A stretch of 64,000 nt of DNA from Halomonas aestuarii (GTDB lineage: Bacteria; Pseudomonadota; Gammaproteobacteria; Pseudomonadales; Halomonadaceae). Position 1 is the stretch's first letter. Every line of letters begins with the position of its first letter. The stretch spans positions 434,001-498,000 of the forward strand of contig NZ_CP018139.1 in the NCBI RefSeq assembly GCF_001886615.1, given 5' to 3'. This document shows positions 28,292-37,239 of the stretch, piece by piece. The notes below the pieces were generated by a model. That model was given only the letters and a program-made list of their open reading frames with translations. It searched no databases and was not told the origin of the DNA. Made by a program: the position numbers and the translations under genes.

Positions 28292-30025
28292 ATGACGAGC
28301 CAACCCCAAGACCTCGGCCAGGCGCGGCAGTGGATGCCGGACAACCTCACCATCGCCCGTGACGCCCGTCTCTGGCCCATCGAGGAGATCGCCCACCGCC
28401 TGGGCGTGCCCGGCGAGACGGTGGAACCCTACGGGCGCGGCATCGCCAAGCTGGACCTGGCGGCCGTGGACGCCCTGGAGGGGCGACCCCGGGCGCGCTA
28501 CGTGGTGGTCTCGGCGATCACCCCCACCCCCCTCGGCGAGGGCAAGACCACCACCTCCATCGGCCTCGTCCAGGGCCTGCAGCAGCTCGGCCACGGCGCC
28601 ACCGTCGCCCTGCGCCAGTCCTCCATGGGCCCGACGCTGGGCATCAAGGGCGGCGCCGCCGGCGGCGGCTACAGCCAGGTGGTCCCCATGGAGCGCATCA
28701 ACCTGCACCTGACCGGGGACATCCATGCGGTCTCCGCCGCCCACAACCTGCTGGCGGCGATGGTGGACAACCACCTCCACCACCGCCTGGACACCGACCT
28801 GGACCCGCAGGCGATCGGCTGGTCACGGGTGATGGACATCAACGACCGCGCCCTGCGCCATGTCGTCACCGGACTCGGCCCGCCCGCCGACGGCGTCCCC
28901 CGTCAGAGCCACTTCGAGATCACCGCGGCCTCCGAGGTCATGGCGGTGCTCGCCCTGGCGACGTCGCTCAAGGACCTGCGGCAGCGGCTGGGCCGGATCC
29001 GGGTCGGCTACACCCGCACCGGCGAGCCGGTCACCGCCGAGGAAATCGGCGCGGCGGGGGCCATGACCGTGCTGCTCAAGGAGGCGATCAAGCCCAACCT
29101 GCTACAGACCCTCGAGCACGCGCCAGCGCTGATCCATGCCGGGCCGTTCGGCAACATCGCGCACGGCAACTCCTCCATCGTCGCCGACCGGATCGGCCTG
29201 CACGGCGGGGACTACCTCGTCACCGAGGCGGGCTTCGGGGCCGACATGGGGGCGGAGCGCTTTTTCAACATCAAGTGCCGGGCCTCCGGCATGATCCCGG
29301 ATGCCGCGGTGCTGGTGGCCACGGTGCGCGGGCTGAAGTTCCACTCCGGGCGCTTCGCCGTGACCCCGGGACGACCGCTCCCCACGGCCATGCTGGCGGA
29401 GAACCCGGACGACGTCCGCGCGGGGGCCGCCAATCTCGTCAAGCAGATCGACAACCTTCGCCTCCACGGCGTCACCCCGGTGGTGGCCATCAATGCCTTT
29501 CCCTCGGACCATGCCAGCGAACACGCCGTGATCCGCGACATCGCCGAGGCCGCCGGGGTCCGGGCCGCGGTATCGAACCACGTGCGCGACGGGGGTATCG
29601 GGGCACTGGAGCTGGCCCAGGCCGTGGTCGAGGCCGCCGAGGGCGGCAGCACCTTCCGCTTCCTGTACCCGGACGAGCTGCCCCTTGACGCCAAGATCGA
29701 ACGCATCGCCACCCGCCTCTACGGCGCGGCCGACATAGCCTTCAGTCCCGAGGCCCGACGCCAGATCGACCTCTACCAGCAGCAGGGCCAGGGCCACCTG
29801 CCGGTGTGCATCGCCAAGACCCACCTGTCGCTGTCGTCGGACCCGACCCTGCGGGGGGCCCCCACCGGCTGGACCCTGCCGGTGCGCGAGGTGCGGCTCT
29901 CCGCCGGGGCGGGCTTCGTCTATGCCCTCTGCGGTGACATGCGCACCATGCCGGGCCTCGGCCGCGACCCGGCCGCCGCGCATCTCGACATCGACGACAA
30001 CGGCGAAATCACGGGGCTGTTCTGA
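28292..30025 (+). CDS. fhs: formate-tetrahydrofolate ligase
   Basis: A 577-residue formyl-THF synthetase (family about 557-580). The ATP-binding block is TPTPLGEGKTTTSIGLVQGL. RQSSMGPTLGIKGGAAGGGY and AGFGADMGAERFFNIKCR are diagnostic, and the C-terminus DIDDNGEITGLF is typical. It interconverts formate + ATP + THF with 10-formyl-THF. In a demethylation context it would run towards formate and gain ATP. I chose the ATG at 28292 because AGGAGA precedes it and the residues upstream do not resemble the family. Convergent with the alcohol dehydrogenase gene. Confidence 0.95.
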   Translation: MTSQPQDLGQARQWMPDNLTIARDARLWPIEEIAHRLGVPGETVEPYGRGIAKLDLAAVDALEGRPRARYVVVSAITPTPLGEGKTTTSIGLVQGLQQLGHGATVALRQSSMGPTLGIKGGAAGGGYSQVVPMERINLHLTGDIHAVSAAHNLLAAMVDNHLHHRLDTDLDPQAIGWSRVMDINDRALRHVVTGLGPPADGVPRQSHFEITAASEVMAVLALATSLKDLRQRLGRIRVGYTRTGEPVTAEEIGAAGAMTVLLKEAIKPNLLQTLEHAPALIHAGPFGNIAHGNSSIVADRIGLHGGDYLVTEAGFGADMGAERFFNIKCRASGMIPDAAVLVATVRGLKFHSGRFAVTPGRPLPTAMLAENPDDVRAGAANLVKQIDNLRLHGVTPVVAINAFPSDHASEHAVIRDIAEAAGVRAAVSNHVRDGGIGALELAQAVVEAAEGGSTFRFLYPDELPLDAKIERIATRLYGAADIAFSPEARRQIDLYQQQGQGHLPVCIAKTHLSLSSDPTLRGAPTGWTLPVREVRLSAGAGFVYALCGDMRTMPGLGRDPAAAHLDIDDNGEITGLF

Positions 30026-30070
30026 AGCTCGGTCTGAGGCCCGGGTCGGAAGTTAAGCGGTCGCGCGGGC

Positions 30071-31216
30071 TCACATGCACTGCCGGAACAGCGCCTTGAG
30101 ATCCTCGACGGTCAACGCCACCGGGTTCCCGCCGCAGCTGGGATCCTGGATGGCCATGTTCGCCAGCTCGTCGATGCGGTCGGGGGAGGCCCCGATCTCG
30201 GCGAGGGTGCGCGGAATGCCCATGCGGTCGTTGAGGTCCTGCACGAAGGCCCTGAAGCCGTCGAAGCCCCCCTCGATACCCAGGTAGGCGGCCGCCATGT
30301 CGAAACGCTCGCGGATGGCGTCGGCGTTGAACTCGAGCACCGCCGGCATGCAGATCGCGTTGGTGGTGCCGTGGTGGGCATTGAACACCGCTCCGATGGG
30401 ATGGCTCATCGCATGGATGGCCCCCAGCCCCTTCTGGAAGGCGGTGGAGCCCATCATCGCCGCGCTCATCATGTGCGCGCGCGCCTCGAGGTCCGTGCCG
30501 TCGGCATAGGCGCGCGGCAGGTACTCCTTGACCAGCCGCATGCCCTCCAGGGCGATGCCCTGGCTCATCGGGTGATAGTGCGGGCTCGAGAACGCCTCCA
30601 CGCAGTGGGCAAAGGCATCGAGTCCCGTGCCGGCGGTGATGGCCCGGGGCATGCCCACCGTCAGCTCGGCGTCGCAGAGCACCACCCTGGGCAGCACCTT
30701 GGGGTGGAAGATGATCTTCTTCTCGTGGGTCTCGGCGTTGGTGATGACGCTGGCCCGCCCCACCTCCGAGCCGGTCCCGGCGGTGGTGGGCACCGCCACG
30801 ATGGGGGCGATCGCCTCGGCATCGGCCCTGGTCCACCAGTCGCCGATGTCCTCGAAGTCCCACACCGGGCGCGTCTGGCCGGACATGAAGGCCACCATCT
30901 TGCCCAGGTCCAGCCCCGAGCCGCCGCCGAAGGCGATGACCCCGTCGTGGCCGCCCGCCCGGAAGGCCTCGACCCCTGCCGCCAGGTTCCGCTCGTTCGG
31001 GTTGGGGTCGACCTCGGCAAAGAGGCCCCGGCCCAGGCCCGCGGCGTCCAGGATGTCCAGCGCGGCGGCGGTGATCGGCAGGTCGGCCAGGCCTCGATCG
31101 GTCACCAGCAGCGGCCGGGTGATACCCGCCTCGGCACAGGCCTCGGGCAACTCCTTGAGCCGGCCTGCCCCGAAGCGGATGGCGGTGGGATAGGTCCAGT
31201 TTCCAGTCAGCGTCAT
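30071..31216 (-). CDS. iron-type (group III) alcohol dehydrogenase
   Basis: A 381-residue metal-dependent NAD(P) alcohol dehydrogenase. The cofactor loop is FGGGSGLDLGK, and the metal ligands are in GTGLDAFAHCVEAF (Asp, His) and AMSHPIGAVFNAHHGTTNA (two His). The C-terminal SCGGNPVALT block is usual. It overlaps the aldehyde dehydrogenase by four bases (ATGA) at the end of the ligase operon. Inferred role: oxidation of the terminal alcohol of a gamma-glutamyl amino alcohol to an aldehyde. Confidence 0.9.
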   Translation of the reverse strand: MTLTGNWTYPTAIRFGAGRLKELPEACAEAGITRPLLVTDRGLADLPITAAALDILDAAGLGRGLFAEVDPNPNERNLAAGVEAFRAGGHDGVIAFGGGSGLDLGKMVAFMSGQTRPVWDFEDIGDWWTRADAEAIAPIVAVPTTAGTGSEVGRASVITNAETHEKKIIFHPKVLPRVVLCDAELTVGMPRAITAGTGLDAFAHCVEAFSSPHYHPMSQGIALEGMRLVKEYLPRAYADGTDLEARAHMMSAAMMGSTAFQKGLGAIHAMSHPIGAVFNAHHGTTNAICMPAVLEFNADAIRERFDMAAAYLGIEGGFDGFRAFVQDLNDRMGIPRTLAEIGASPDRIDELANMAIQDPSCGGNPVALTVEDLKALFRQCM

Positions 31217-32595
31217 GTCGTCACCTTCTTCAGGTAGTAGGACTTGGGGCGTGTCAGGTTGTGATAGCCGATCACCGACAGGCCGCCGCCGCGTCCCGTG
31301 TCCTTGCAGCCGGTCCAGCAGAGGCCGGGGTCGAGGTAGTCCGCGCGGTTCATGAAGACGGTGCCGGTCTCGACCCGGTCGCCCACCCGCTGGGCGCGCT
31401 CGATGTCGGCGGTCCAGAGGCTGGCCGTCAGGCCGAACCGGCTGTCGTTCATCAGCCGGATCGCCTCCTCGTCGCCGCTGACCTTCATGATGCCGACCAC
31501 CGGACCGAAGCTCTCGTCGCGCATCACGCGCATGTCGTGGCTCACCTCGGTCAGGATCTGCGGCGTCAGGTAGGCGCCACCGTCATCCTCGGGCTTCTGC
31601 GTGACACGGGCCCTTGCCCCGGCGGCCAGGGCCTCGTCGATCTGGTCCCGGACCTCCTGTGCGAAGCGGATGTTGGCCATCGGGCCGATGTCCGTGTCGG
31701 GGGCCAGGGGATGGCCCAGCTTGTACCCCTCGACCATCGCCACCGCCTTGTCGACGAAGGCATCATAGAGGCTCTCGTGCACGTAGATCCGCTCGATCCC
31801 GCAGCAGCACTGCCCGGAGTTGAACATCGCGGCGTCGACCAGGGTCGCGACGGCGGCGTCGAGGTCGGCATCCTCCATGACGTAGCCCGGGTCCTTGCCG
31901 CCGAGCTCCAGTCCCAGCCCGGTGAAGGTGCCGGCGGCCGCCTGTTCCATGGCACGCCCGCCGCCCACGGACCCGGTGAAGTTGACGAAGTCGAAGGCCC
32001 GGTCGGCGATCAGGCTCGAGGTGGTGTCGTGGTCCAGGAAGACGTTCTGGAACACCGCCTCGGGAACGCCGGCGGAGTGGAAGGCGCGCGCCATGCGCTC
32101 GCCCACCAGCAGGGTCTGGGTGGCATGCTTCAGCAGCACGGTATTGCCCGCGATCAGCGCCGGCGCCACCGTGTTGATCGCCGTCATGTAGGGGTAGTTC
32201 CAGGGGGCCACCACCAGCACGACCCCGTGGGGGATGCGCCTGATGTAGCGCTTGACGGTGGCGTCCTCGCCCACCGGAATATCGGCCAGCGCCTCCTGGG
32301 CGATGTCCGCCATGTGGCCGCCCCGCTCCTCGAAGCCACCGAACTCGCCGCCGTAGCGCACCGGACGGCCCATCATGTGGGCCAGCTCCGGCACCACCTC
32401 GTCGTTCATCGCCCCCACGGCGGCAATGCCGGCCCGCACCAGGTCGACCCGCTCCTGGAGGGGGCGTGCGGCCCAGTCGGCCTGCGCCGACCGCGCCCGG
32501 TCGGCCGCCTGCCGCGCGGCCTCGGGCGACAGCGCCTCGCGCTCGGCGTAGACCGACCCGTCGATCGGCGAGATACATCTCAGCATGTGACCCAT
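31213..32595 (-). CDS. aldehyde dehydrogenase of the gamma-glutamyl amino-alcohol operon
   Basis: A 460-residue aldehyde dehydrogenase. Motifs: VVAPWNYPYMTAINTVAPAL, the catalytic Glu in LGLELGGKDPGYV and Cys in FNSGQCCCGIERIYV. It lacks the C-terminal extension of larger relatives. I chose the start at MGHMLRCISP because GGGAGAGG sits just upstream; an ATG at 32616 adds seven residues. Inferred role: oxidation of the aldehyde made by the alcohol dehydrogenase to an acid such as gamma-glutamylglycine. It is cotranslated with that gene. Confidence 0.88.
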   Translation of the reverse strand: MGHMLRCISPIDGSVYAEREALSPEAARQAADRARSAQADWAARPLQERVDLVRAGIAAVGAMNDEVVPELAHMMGRPVRYGGEFGGFEERGGHMADIAQEALADIPVGEDATVKRYIRRIPHGVVLVVAPWNYPYMTAINTVAPALIAGNTVLLKHATQTLLVGERMARAFHSAGVPEAVFQNVFLDHDTTSSLIADRAFDFVNFTGSVGGGRAMEQAAAGTFTGLGLELGGKDPGYVMEDADLDAAVATLVDAAMFNSGQCCCGIERIYVHESLYDAFVDKAVAMVEGYKLGHPLAPDTDIGPMANIRFAQEVRDQIDEALAAGARARVTQKPEDDGGAYLTPQILTEVSHDMRVMRDESFGPVVGIMKVSGDEEAIRLMNDSRFGLTASLWTADIERAQRVGDRVETGTVFMNRADYLDPGLCWTGCKDTGRGGGLSVIGYHNLTRPKSYYLKKVTT

Positions 32596-32712
32596 GGTCC
32601 TCTCCCGTTTCTGCATGGCCTGGCGCGCGAGGGCCCTGCCCCGTAGTCGTTGCCGGAGGCATGCCGGCCGGGCGCCCTCGTCCGGGGCCTGCCCGACGTC
32701 GCCAGGCTGTCG

Positions 32713-34083
32713 TTACGACCGCTCGAAGCCGCGGGCCACCTCATAGTCGGTGACCACCCGCTGGAAATCCTCCAGCTCCACCTCGGCGGCACGCGTGTAG
32801 TGATCGACCACCTCGTCCCCCATGGCCTCGCGCAGCATGGCCGACCCCCTGAGGGCCTCCATGGCATCGCGCAGGTTCTGCGGGATCAGGCCGGTCTCCC
32901 CCTCGTAGTTGTCGCCCTCGGCGGCCGGCGGCAGCGTCAGGCCCTCCTCGATGCCCTTGATCCCGGCGGCCAGTTGCCCGGCCATGGCCAGGTAGGGATT
33001 CAGGTCCGAGCCGCCGATGCGACACTCGATGCGCACCGCCCGGGTGCCCTCGGCGCAGAGGCGGAACCCCGCGGTGCGGTTGTCCACCGACCAGACCGTG
33101 CGCGTGGGCGCGAAGGACCCCTTCTGGAAGCGCTTGTAGCTGTTGATGTAGGGGGCCAGGAAATAGGTGTAGTCGGGCGCGTATTTCAGCAGCCCGGCCA
33201 GGTACTGCTTCATCAACGGCGACATGCCCAGGGCATCGCTCTCGTCGACGAAGGCGGGCCGCCCCTCCTTCCACAGCGACTGGTGGATGTGGCTGGAGCT
33301 GCCCGAATGATCGTGGTGCCATTTCGGCAGGAAGGTCACCGCCCGCCCCTGCTGCCAGGCGATCTCCTTGGTCGCGTGCTTGGCGAAGGTATGGTAGTCC
33401 GCCGCATCCAGGGCCTTGGCATAGCGGAGGTTGAGCTCCTCCTGGCCCGACCCGGCCTCGCCCTTGGTGCCCTCGACGGGGATGCCCGCCGCGTAGAGAT
33501 GGTTGCGCAGCGGACGCAGCACGTGCTCTTCCTTGGTGGTCTGGAAGATGTGGTAGTCCTCGTTGTAACCGCTGATCGGCTGCACGTCCCGGAACCCTGC
33601 CTTGCGGATCTCGTCGAGGCTCTGCTCGAACAGGAAGAACTCCAGCTCGGTGGCCATCACCGCATCCAGCCCCATCTCCTCGAGCCGCGCCAGCTGGCGC
33701 TTGAGGATGGTCCGGGGGGCATGGGGAATCGGCGCGTGGTCGCGATGATCCAGCAGGTCGCACAGCACCATGACCGTGCCCTCCAGCCACGGCATGGGAC
33801 GCAGCGTGGTGAGGTCGGGTTTCATGATGTAGTCGCCATAGCCCGCCCGCCAGGAGGTGCTGGCATAGCCGTCGGGCGTCTCCATCTCGAGGTCCGTGGC
33901 CAGCAGGTAGTTGCAGCAGTGGGTCTCGTCCCAGCCGTCATCCACGAAGTGACGCGCATGAAGCCGCTTGCCCATCAGGCGTCCCTGCATGTCGACGATG
34001 CACACGAGCACCGTGTCGACCTCGCCGCTTTCCACCTTGGCCTTCAGGGCCTCAAGGGCATCCAAAGCCAGCGCGTTGGTCAT
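32713..34083 (-). CDS. glutamine-synthetase-like gamma-glutamylamide ligase
   Basis: A 456-residue glutamine-synthetase-fold enzyme. Blocks: MATELEFFLFEQSL (metal Glu), SGSSSHIHQSLW (His loop) and WSVDNRTAGFRLC (flap and Arg). The usual GlnA adenylylation site is missing. It differs from both PuuA-like paralogues in the window, for example with GYASTSWRAGYGDYIMKPD in the substrate-loop region. Next to alcohol and aldehyde dehydrogenases and an N-formylglutamate-amidohydrolase-like gene, it most likely joins glutamate to an amino alcohol such as ethanolamine. The GlnA4 ethanolamine ligase of Streptomyces is a known precedent. Good AAGGAG site upstream of 34083. Confidence 0.83.
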   Translation of the reverse strand: MTNALALDALEALKAKVESGEVDTVLVCIVDMQGRLMGKRLHARHFVDDGWDETHCCNYLLATDLEMETPDGYASTSWRAGYGDYIMKPDLTTLRPMPWLEGTVMVLCDLLDHRDHAPIPHAPRTILKRQLARLEEMGLDAVMATELEFFLFEQSLDEIRKAGFRDVQPISGYNEDYHIFQTTKEEHVLRPLRNHLYAAGIPVEGTKGEAGSGQEELNLRYAKALDAADYHTFAKHATKEIAWQQGRAVTFLPKWHHDHSGSSSHIHQSLWKEGRPAFVDESDALGMSPLMKQYLAGLLKYAPDYTYFLAPYINSYKRFQKGSFAPTRTVWSVDNRTAGFRLCAEGTRAVRIECRIGGSDLNPYLAMAGQLAAGIKGIEEGLTLPPAAEGDNYEGETGLIPQNLRDAMEALRGSAMLREAMGDEVVDHYTRAAEVELEDFQRVVTDYEVARGFERS

Positions 34084-34114
34084 TTCCGAGGCTCCTTGTA
34101 GAGATCACGATGAC

Positions 34115-34182
34115 GGGGCCCGACGCTCGGTCGGGCCCCTTCCCCAGGCCGCGTGCCCCGGCAGGCGCCGGAGCACGCGGCC
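34115..34182 (-). promoter_or_regulatory. paired hairpins between dctP and the ligase gene
   Basis: Two hairpins fill the 102-base gap. GGGGCCCGAC with its exact complement (34115-34139) has a five-base loop. GGCCGCGTGC with its exact complement (34147-34182) encloses a second short GC stem. Within an operon running right to left, they follow dctP and precede the ligase. They probably stabilise dctP mRNA and lower downstream expression, as is common after solute-binding-protein genes. Neither has a T-tract. Confidence 0.65.
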
Positions 34183-34185
34183 GGC

Positions 34186-35238
34186 TCACGCCTGACCGTA
34201 GCGGTAGGGCCTGCCGGCCTTGCGCATGTCGGCGTTGTACTGCTTGAAGATCTCGACCACCTTGGCCTTGGTCTCGGATTGCGCGGCAATCTCGTTCCAG
34301 AACTCCTGGGCCGCCTCTTCCACCTGATCCCACTCGGCATCGGGGATGGAGGTCAGCTCCAGCTTGTCGCCGTGCACGCGCAGGCTGGCCTCGCCGCCCC
34401 AGTACCAGTGCTGGCGATAGTAGTGGGACTGTTCGCAGCACACCTCGAAAAGCATCCTCAGGTCTTCCGGCAGCTCGTTCCAACGTTCCATGTTGACGAA
34501 GAAGTGGCCGATCCAGGCCCCCGAGATGTTGTTGGTCAGGAAGTAGTTGGTGACATCGGCCCAGCCCACCGTGTAGTCCTCGGTGATGCCGGACCAGGCG
34601 ATCCCGTCCAGCTCCCCGGTCTGCACGGCAACCTCGATGTCCTCCCAGGGCAGGGTCACCGGCACCACGCCGAACTGGGAGAGGAAGCGCCCCGCGGTGG
34701 GGAAGGTGAAGATGCGCTTGCCCTCCAGGTCCTTGAGGCTGCGTATCGGGTCCTTGGTGACAAAGTGGCACGGATCCCAGGCGCCGGCGCTGACGTGCTT
34801 GACGCCGACCTTGGCATACTCCTCTTCCCAGATCTCCTTGAGCCCGTACTGGTGGAACAGTACCGGCACGTCGAGGCTGTAACGGCAGCCGAAGGGGAAG
34901 TAGCCCCCGAAGACGGTGACCTCGGTGGGTGACGCCATGGAGTCGTCATCCGACTGCACGGCATCGATGGTTCCCCGCTGCATCGCCCGGAACAGCTCCC
35001 CCGTCGGCACCAGCTGATCGGCATAGTACAGCTCGATCTGCATGCGATCCCCGGCGATCCGGTTGAACAGGTCGATGGCGGGCTTGGCGACATGCTCGGC
35101 CAGGGCCGCGCCGGCATAGGTCTGCATGCGCCACTTGATGGTCGGCTCGGAGGATGACTGGGCCATGACCTTCGAGGCCAGCGGCGCGATGGCCGCCCCG
35201 GCCGCGGCATTGATCAGAAACTTGCGTCTTGTTGTCAT
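34186..35238 (-). CDS. dctP: TRAP transporter solute-binding protein, Tat-exported
   Basis: A 350-residue DctP-family periplasmic binding protein. The N-terminus TTRRKFLINAAAGA is a twin-arginine signal, likely cleaved after VMA near residue 25. Core blocks: YADQLVPTGELFRAMQRGTI, the GKRIFTFPTAGRFLSQFGVV stretch and AWSGITEDYTVGWADV. It delivers substrate to the DctQM pair encoded by the next two genes upstream. From memory, an ethanolamine-bound structure exists for a Chromohalobacter TRAP binding protein. That recalled precedent, plus the neighbours, makes ethanolamine the leading ligand guess. Confidence 0.88.
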   Translation of the reverse strand: MTTRRKFLINAAAGAAIAPLASKVMAQSSSEPTIKWRMQTYAGAALAEHVAKPAIDLFNRIAGDRMQIELYYADQLVPTGELFRAMQRGTIDAVQSDDDSMASPTEVTVFGGYFPFGCRYSLDVPVLFHQYGLKEIWEEEYAKVGVKHVSAGAWDPCHFVTKDPIRSLKDLEGKRIFTFPTAGRFLSQFGVVPVTLPWEDIEVAVQTGELDGIAWSGITEDYTVGWADVTNYFLTNNISGAWIGHFFVNMERWNELPEDLRMLFEVCCEQSHYYRQHWYWGGEASLRVHGDKLELTSIPDAEWDQVEEAAQEFWNEIAAQSETKAKVVEIFKQYNADMRKAGRPYRYGQA

Positions 35239-35320
35239 TTTCTCGCTCTCCTGGTGTCAACTCTCGGATATGCATGGATACGGCCCCTGTAGGGGCTCTT
35301 GTTGTTCGCTCCTGCTGCGG
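35239..35320. other. dctM-dctP intergenic spacer
   Basis: An 82-base spacer inside the operon. It contains a ribosome site for dctP (GGAGAGCGAGAAA on the minus strand) and a short GCCCCTGTAGGGGC inverted repeat (35283-35296), GCCCCT-GT-AGGGGC, perfect. A weak internal regulatory hairpin is possible. Confidence 0.5.
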
Positions 35321-36643
35321 TCAATTCCCATAAATGTAGCCCGGAAGCCAGAGGGCAATCTGCGGAAAGACCATCACCAGGGTGAGGGCCCCCGTCATCA
35401 CCACCACGAAAGGGATGATCGACCGGTAAATATCTAGCAGCCCGATCTGCGGGGGGGCCATGGCGCGCATCAGAAAGAGGTTGTAGCCGAACGGTGGCGT
35501 CATGTAGGCGATCTGGGTGGTGATCGTGTAGAGCACGCCATACCAGATCAGGTCGAATCCCAGCGCATCGACCAGAGGCACGTAGAGCGGCGCCACGATC
35601 ACCAGCATGGCGGTGTCGTCGAGGAAGGTCCCCATGACGATGAAGCTGAGCTGCATGAGGATCAGGATCATCCAGGGCGAGAGGCCCAGGCGCTCGGTGA
35701 ACAGGTCCTCGATGGCCTTCACTGCGCCCAGCCCGTCGAAGATGGCCCCGAAGGCCAGTGCTGCCAGGATGATCCACATGAACATGCAGGAGATGGCGAG
35801 CGTCTGTCGCACCGACACCTCGAAGACCTTGCGCGTCATCCGGCCCTTGAGGATGGCCGCCAGCAGCGCGGTCATCGCGCCCACCGCCGAACTCTCGACC
35901 AGGGAGGTCCAGCCCTTGACGAAGGGGACCATCATCACCGCGAAGATCATCAGGGGCAGCAGGCCCGCCCGAAGCAGGCGCAGCTTCTCGGCCCAGGAAA
36001 CGTCGCGTTCCTCGACGGGCAGCACGGGCCCCAGGCTTGGCTGCAGGCGACAGCGGACATAGATGTAGATGATGAAGAGCGTCGCCATCATCAGCCCCGG
36101 CAGCACGCCGGCCAGCCACAGCTGTCCCACGGGCTGGCGCGCGATCATGGCGTAGAGCACCAGCACCACCGAGGGCGGCACCAGGATGCCGAGACTGGAC
36201 CCCGCCTGGATGACGCCGGTGACCATGATCTTGTCGTACCCCCGCCGGAGCAGCTCGGGCAGGGCGATGGTGGCGCCGATCGCCATCCCGGCCACCGACA
36301 GGCCGTTCATGGCCGAGATCAGCACCATCAGGCCGATCGTGCCGATAGCCAGCCCGCCTTTGACCGGGCCCATCCAGACATGGAACATCCGGTAGAGGTC
36401 ATCGGCGATACGGCTCTCCGAGAGCACGTACCCCATGAAGATGAACATCGGCAGGGTCAGCAGCGGGTACCACTTCATCAGCTTCATCGCGGACGAGAAC
36501 GGGATGTCCACCCCGCCGGTCCCCCACAGCAGGACGCCCGCCAGGGCGCCGACGAAGCCGATGGCGCCGAACACGCGCTGCCCGGTGAGCAGCATCAGCA
36601 TCATCGAGCTGAACATCACGATGGCAATCATCTCGTACGACAT
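35321..36643 (-). CDS. dctM: TRAP transporter large permease subunit
   Basis: A 440-residue integral membrane protein with about 12 hydrophobic segments, the DctM size and pattern. Typical blocks: FSSMMLMLLTGQRVFGAIGF at the N-terminus, GTFLDDTAMLVIVAPLYVP (cation-binding region) and MTPPFGYNLFLMRAM. It is the sodium-coupled transport subunit. Its ATG overlaps the DctQ stop by one base. The cluster order here is Q-M-P. Confidence 0.94.
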   Translation of the reverse strand: MSYEMIAIVMFSSMMLMLLTGQRVFGAIGFVGALAGVLLWGTGGVDIPFSSAMKLMKWYPLLTLPMFIFMGYVLSESRIADDLYRMFHVWMGPVKGGLAIGTIGLMVLISAMNGLSVAGMAIGATIALPELLRRGYDKIMVTGVIQAGSSLGILVPPSVVLVLYAMIARQPVGQLWLAGVLPGLMMATLFIIYIYVRCRLQPSLGPVLPVEERDVSWAEKLRLLRAGLLPLMIFAVMMVPFVKGWTSLVESSAVGAMTALLAAILKGRMTRKVFEVSVRQTLAISCMFMWIILAALAFGAIFDGLGAVKAIEDLFTERLGLSPWMILILMQLSFIVMGTFLDDTAMLVIVAPLYVPLVDALGFDLIWYGVLYTITTQIAYMTPPFGYNLFLMRAMAPPQIGLLDIYRSIIPFVVVMTGALTLVMVFPQIALWLPGYIYGN

Positions 36644-37239
36644 CAGTCGATCACCCCACGCAGACGGCCGATATCCCGGAAAAATTCGGCAAGAGATTGA
36701 AGGATCATCAGGAACACGCCGAGACAGATCAGCGACTTGACGGGCCAGAGCCAGGGCCGCCAGGCCGTCGGGCTGCGTTCCAGAAACCCGAGCGCCTCGC
36801 CGGCCGCCGAGGGGCCCTCCGTGAGGAAGGTGCCGACGAGGGACAGGAAGAAGTCGAAAGGCTCATCGCCGAAGTAGCCGAGCGAATAGGCCGTCGACAC
36901 CAGCCCGCCATAGAGCAGGACGCCGAGATAGAAGAGCAGGAAGCACACCGTGAAGGCATCGACCCAGGCCTTGGTCCTCGGGCTCCAGTCACCGTAGAAG
37001 AGGTCCATGCGCACGTTCGAGCCCAGCTGGATCGAGTAGGGCCCGCCCAGGACGAAATACCCCACCATGACGAACTGTGCGGTCTCCAGCGTCCACATCG
37101 AGGGCGTCAGGAGCACCTTGGAGGCCGAGGACCACAGCAGCACCCCGATCAGGACGAAGATCAGGTACATCGCGATCCGCCCGATGAAGCGGTTCATCGC
37201 ATCGATGGCGCTGATATAGCAGAAGATGACCCTAGGCAT
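36643..37239 (-). CDS. dctQ: TRAP transporter small permease subunit
   Basis: A 198-residue DctQ-type membrane protein with four main hydrophobic helices. TAQFVMVGYFVLGGPYSIQ and LGSNVRMDLFYGDW match the conserved loop of DctQ. It is longer than the usual 160-180 residues owing to an insert around ALGFLERSPTAWRPW. The start at 37239 overlaps the amidohydrolase stop by eight bases; an ATG at 37197 (MNRFIGRIAM) is an alternative. Confidence 0.9.
   Translation of the reverse strand: MPRVIFCYISAIDAMNRFIGRIAMYLIFVLIGVLLWSSASKVLLTPSMWTLETAQFVMVGYFVLGGPYSIQLGSNVRMDLFYGDWSPRTKAWVDAFTVCFLLFYLGVLLYGGLVSTAYSLGYFGDEPFDFFLSLVGTFLTEGPSAAGEALGFLERSPTAWRPWLWPVKSLICLGVFLMILQSLAEFFRDIGRLRGVID

Noticed and set aside
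32713..34083. Primary glutamine synthetase glnA
   Set aside because: Lacks the adenylylation loop, is not linked to ntrBC and sits in a catabolic operon. The same argument holds for 19680-21056 and 40561-41928.
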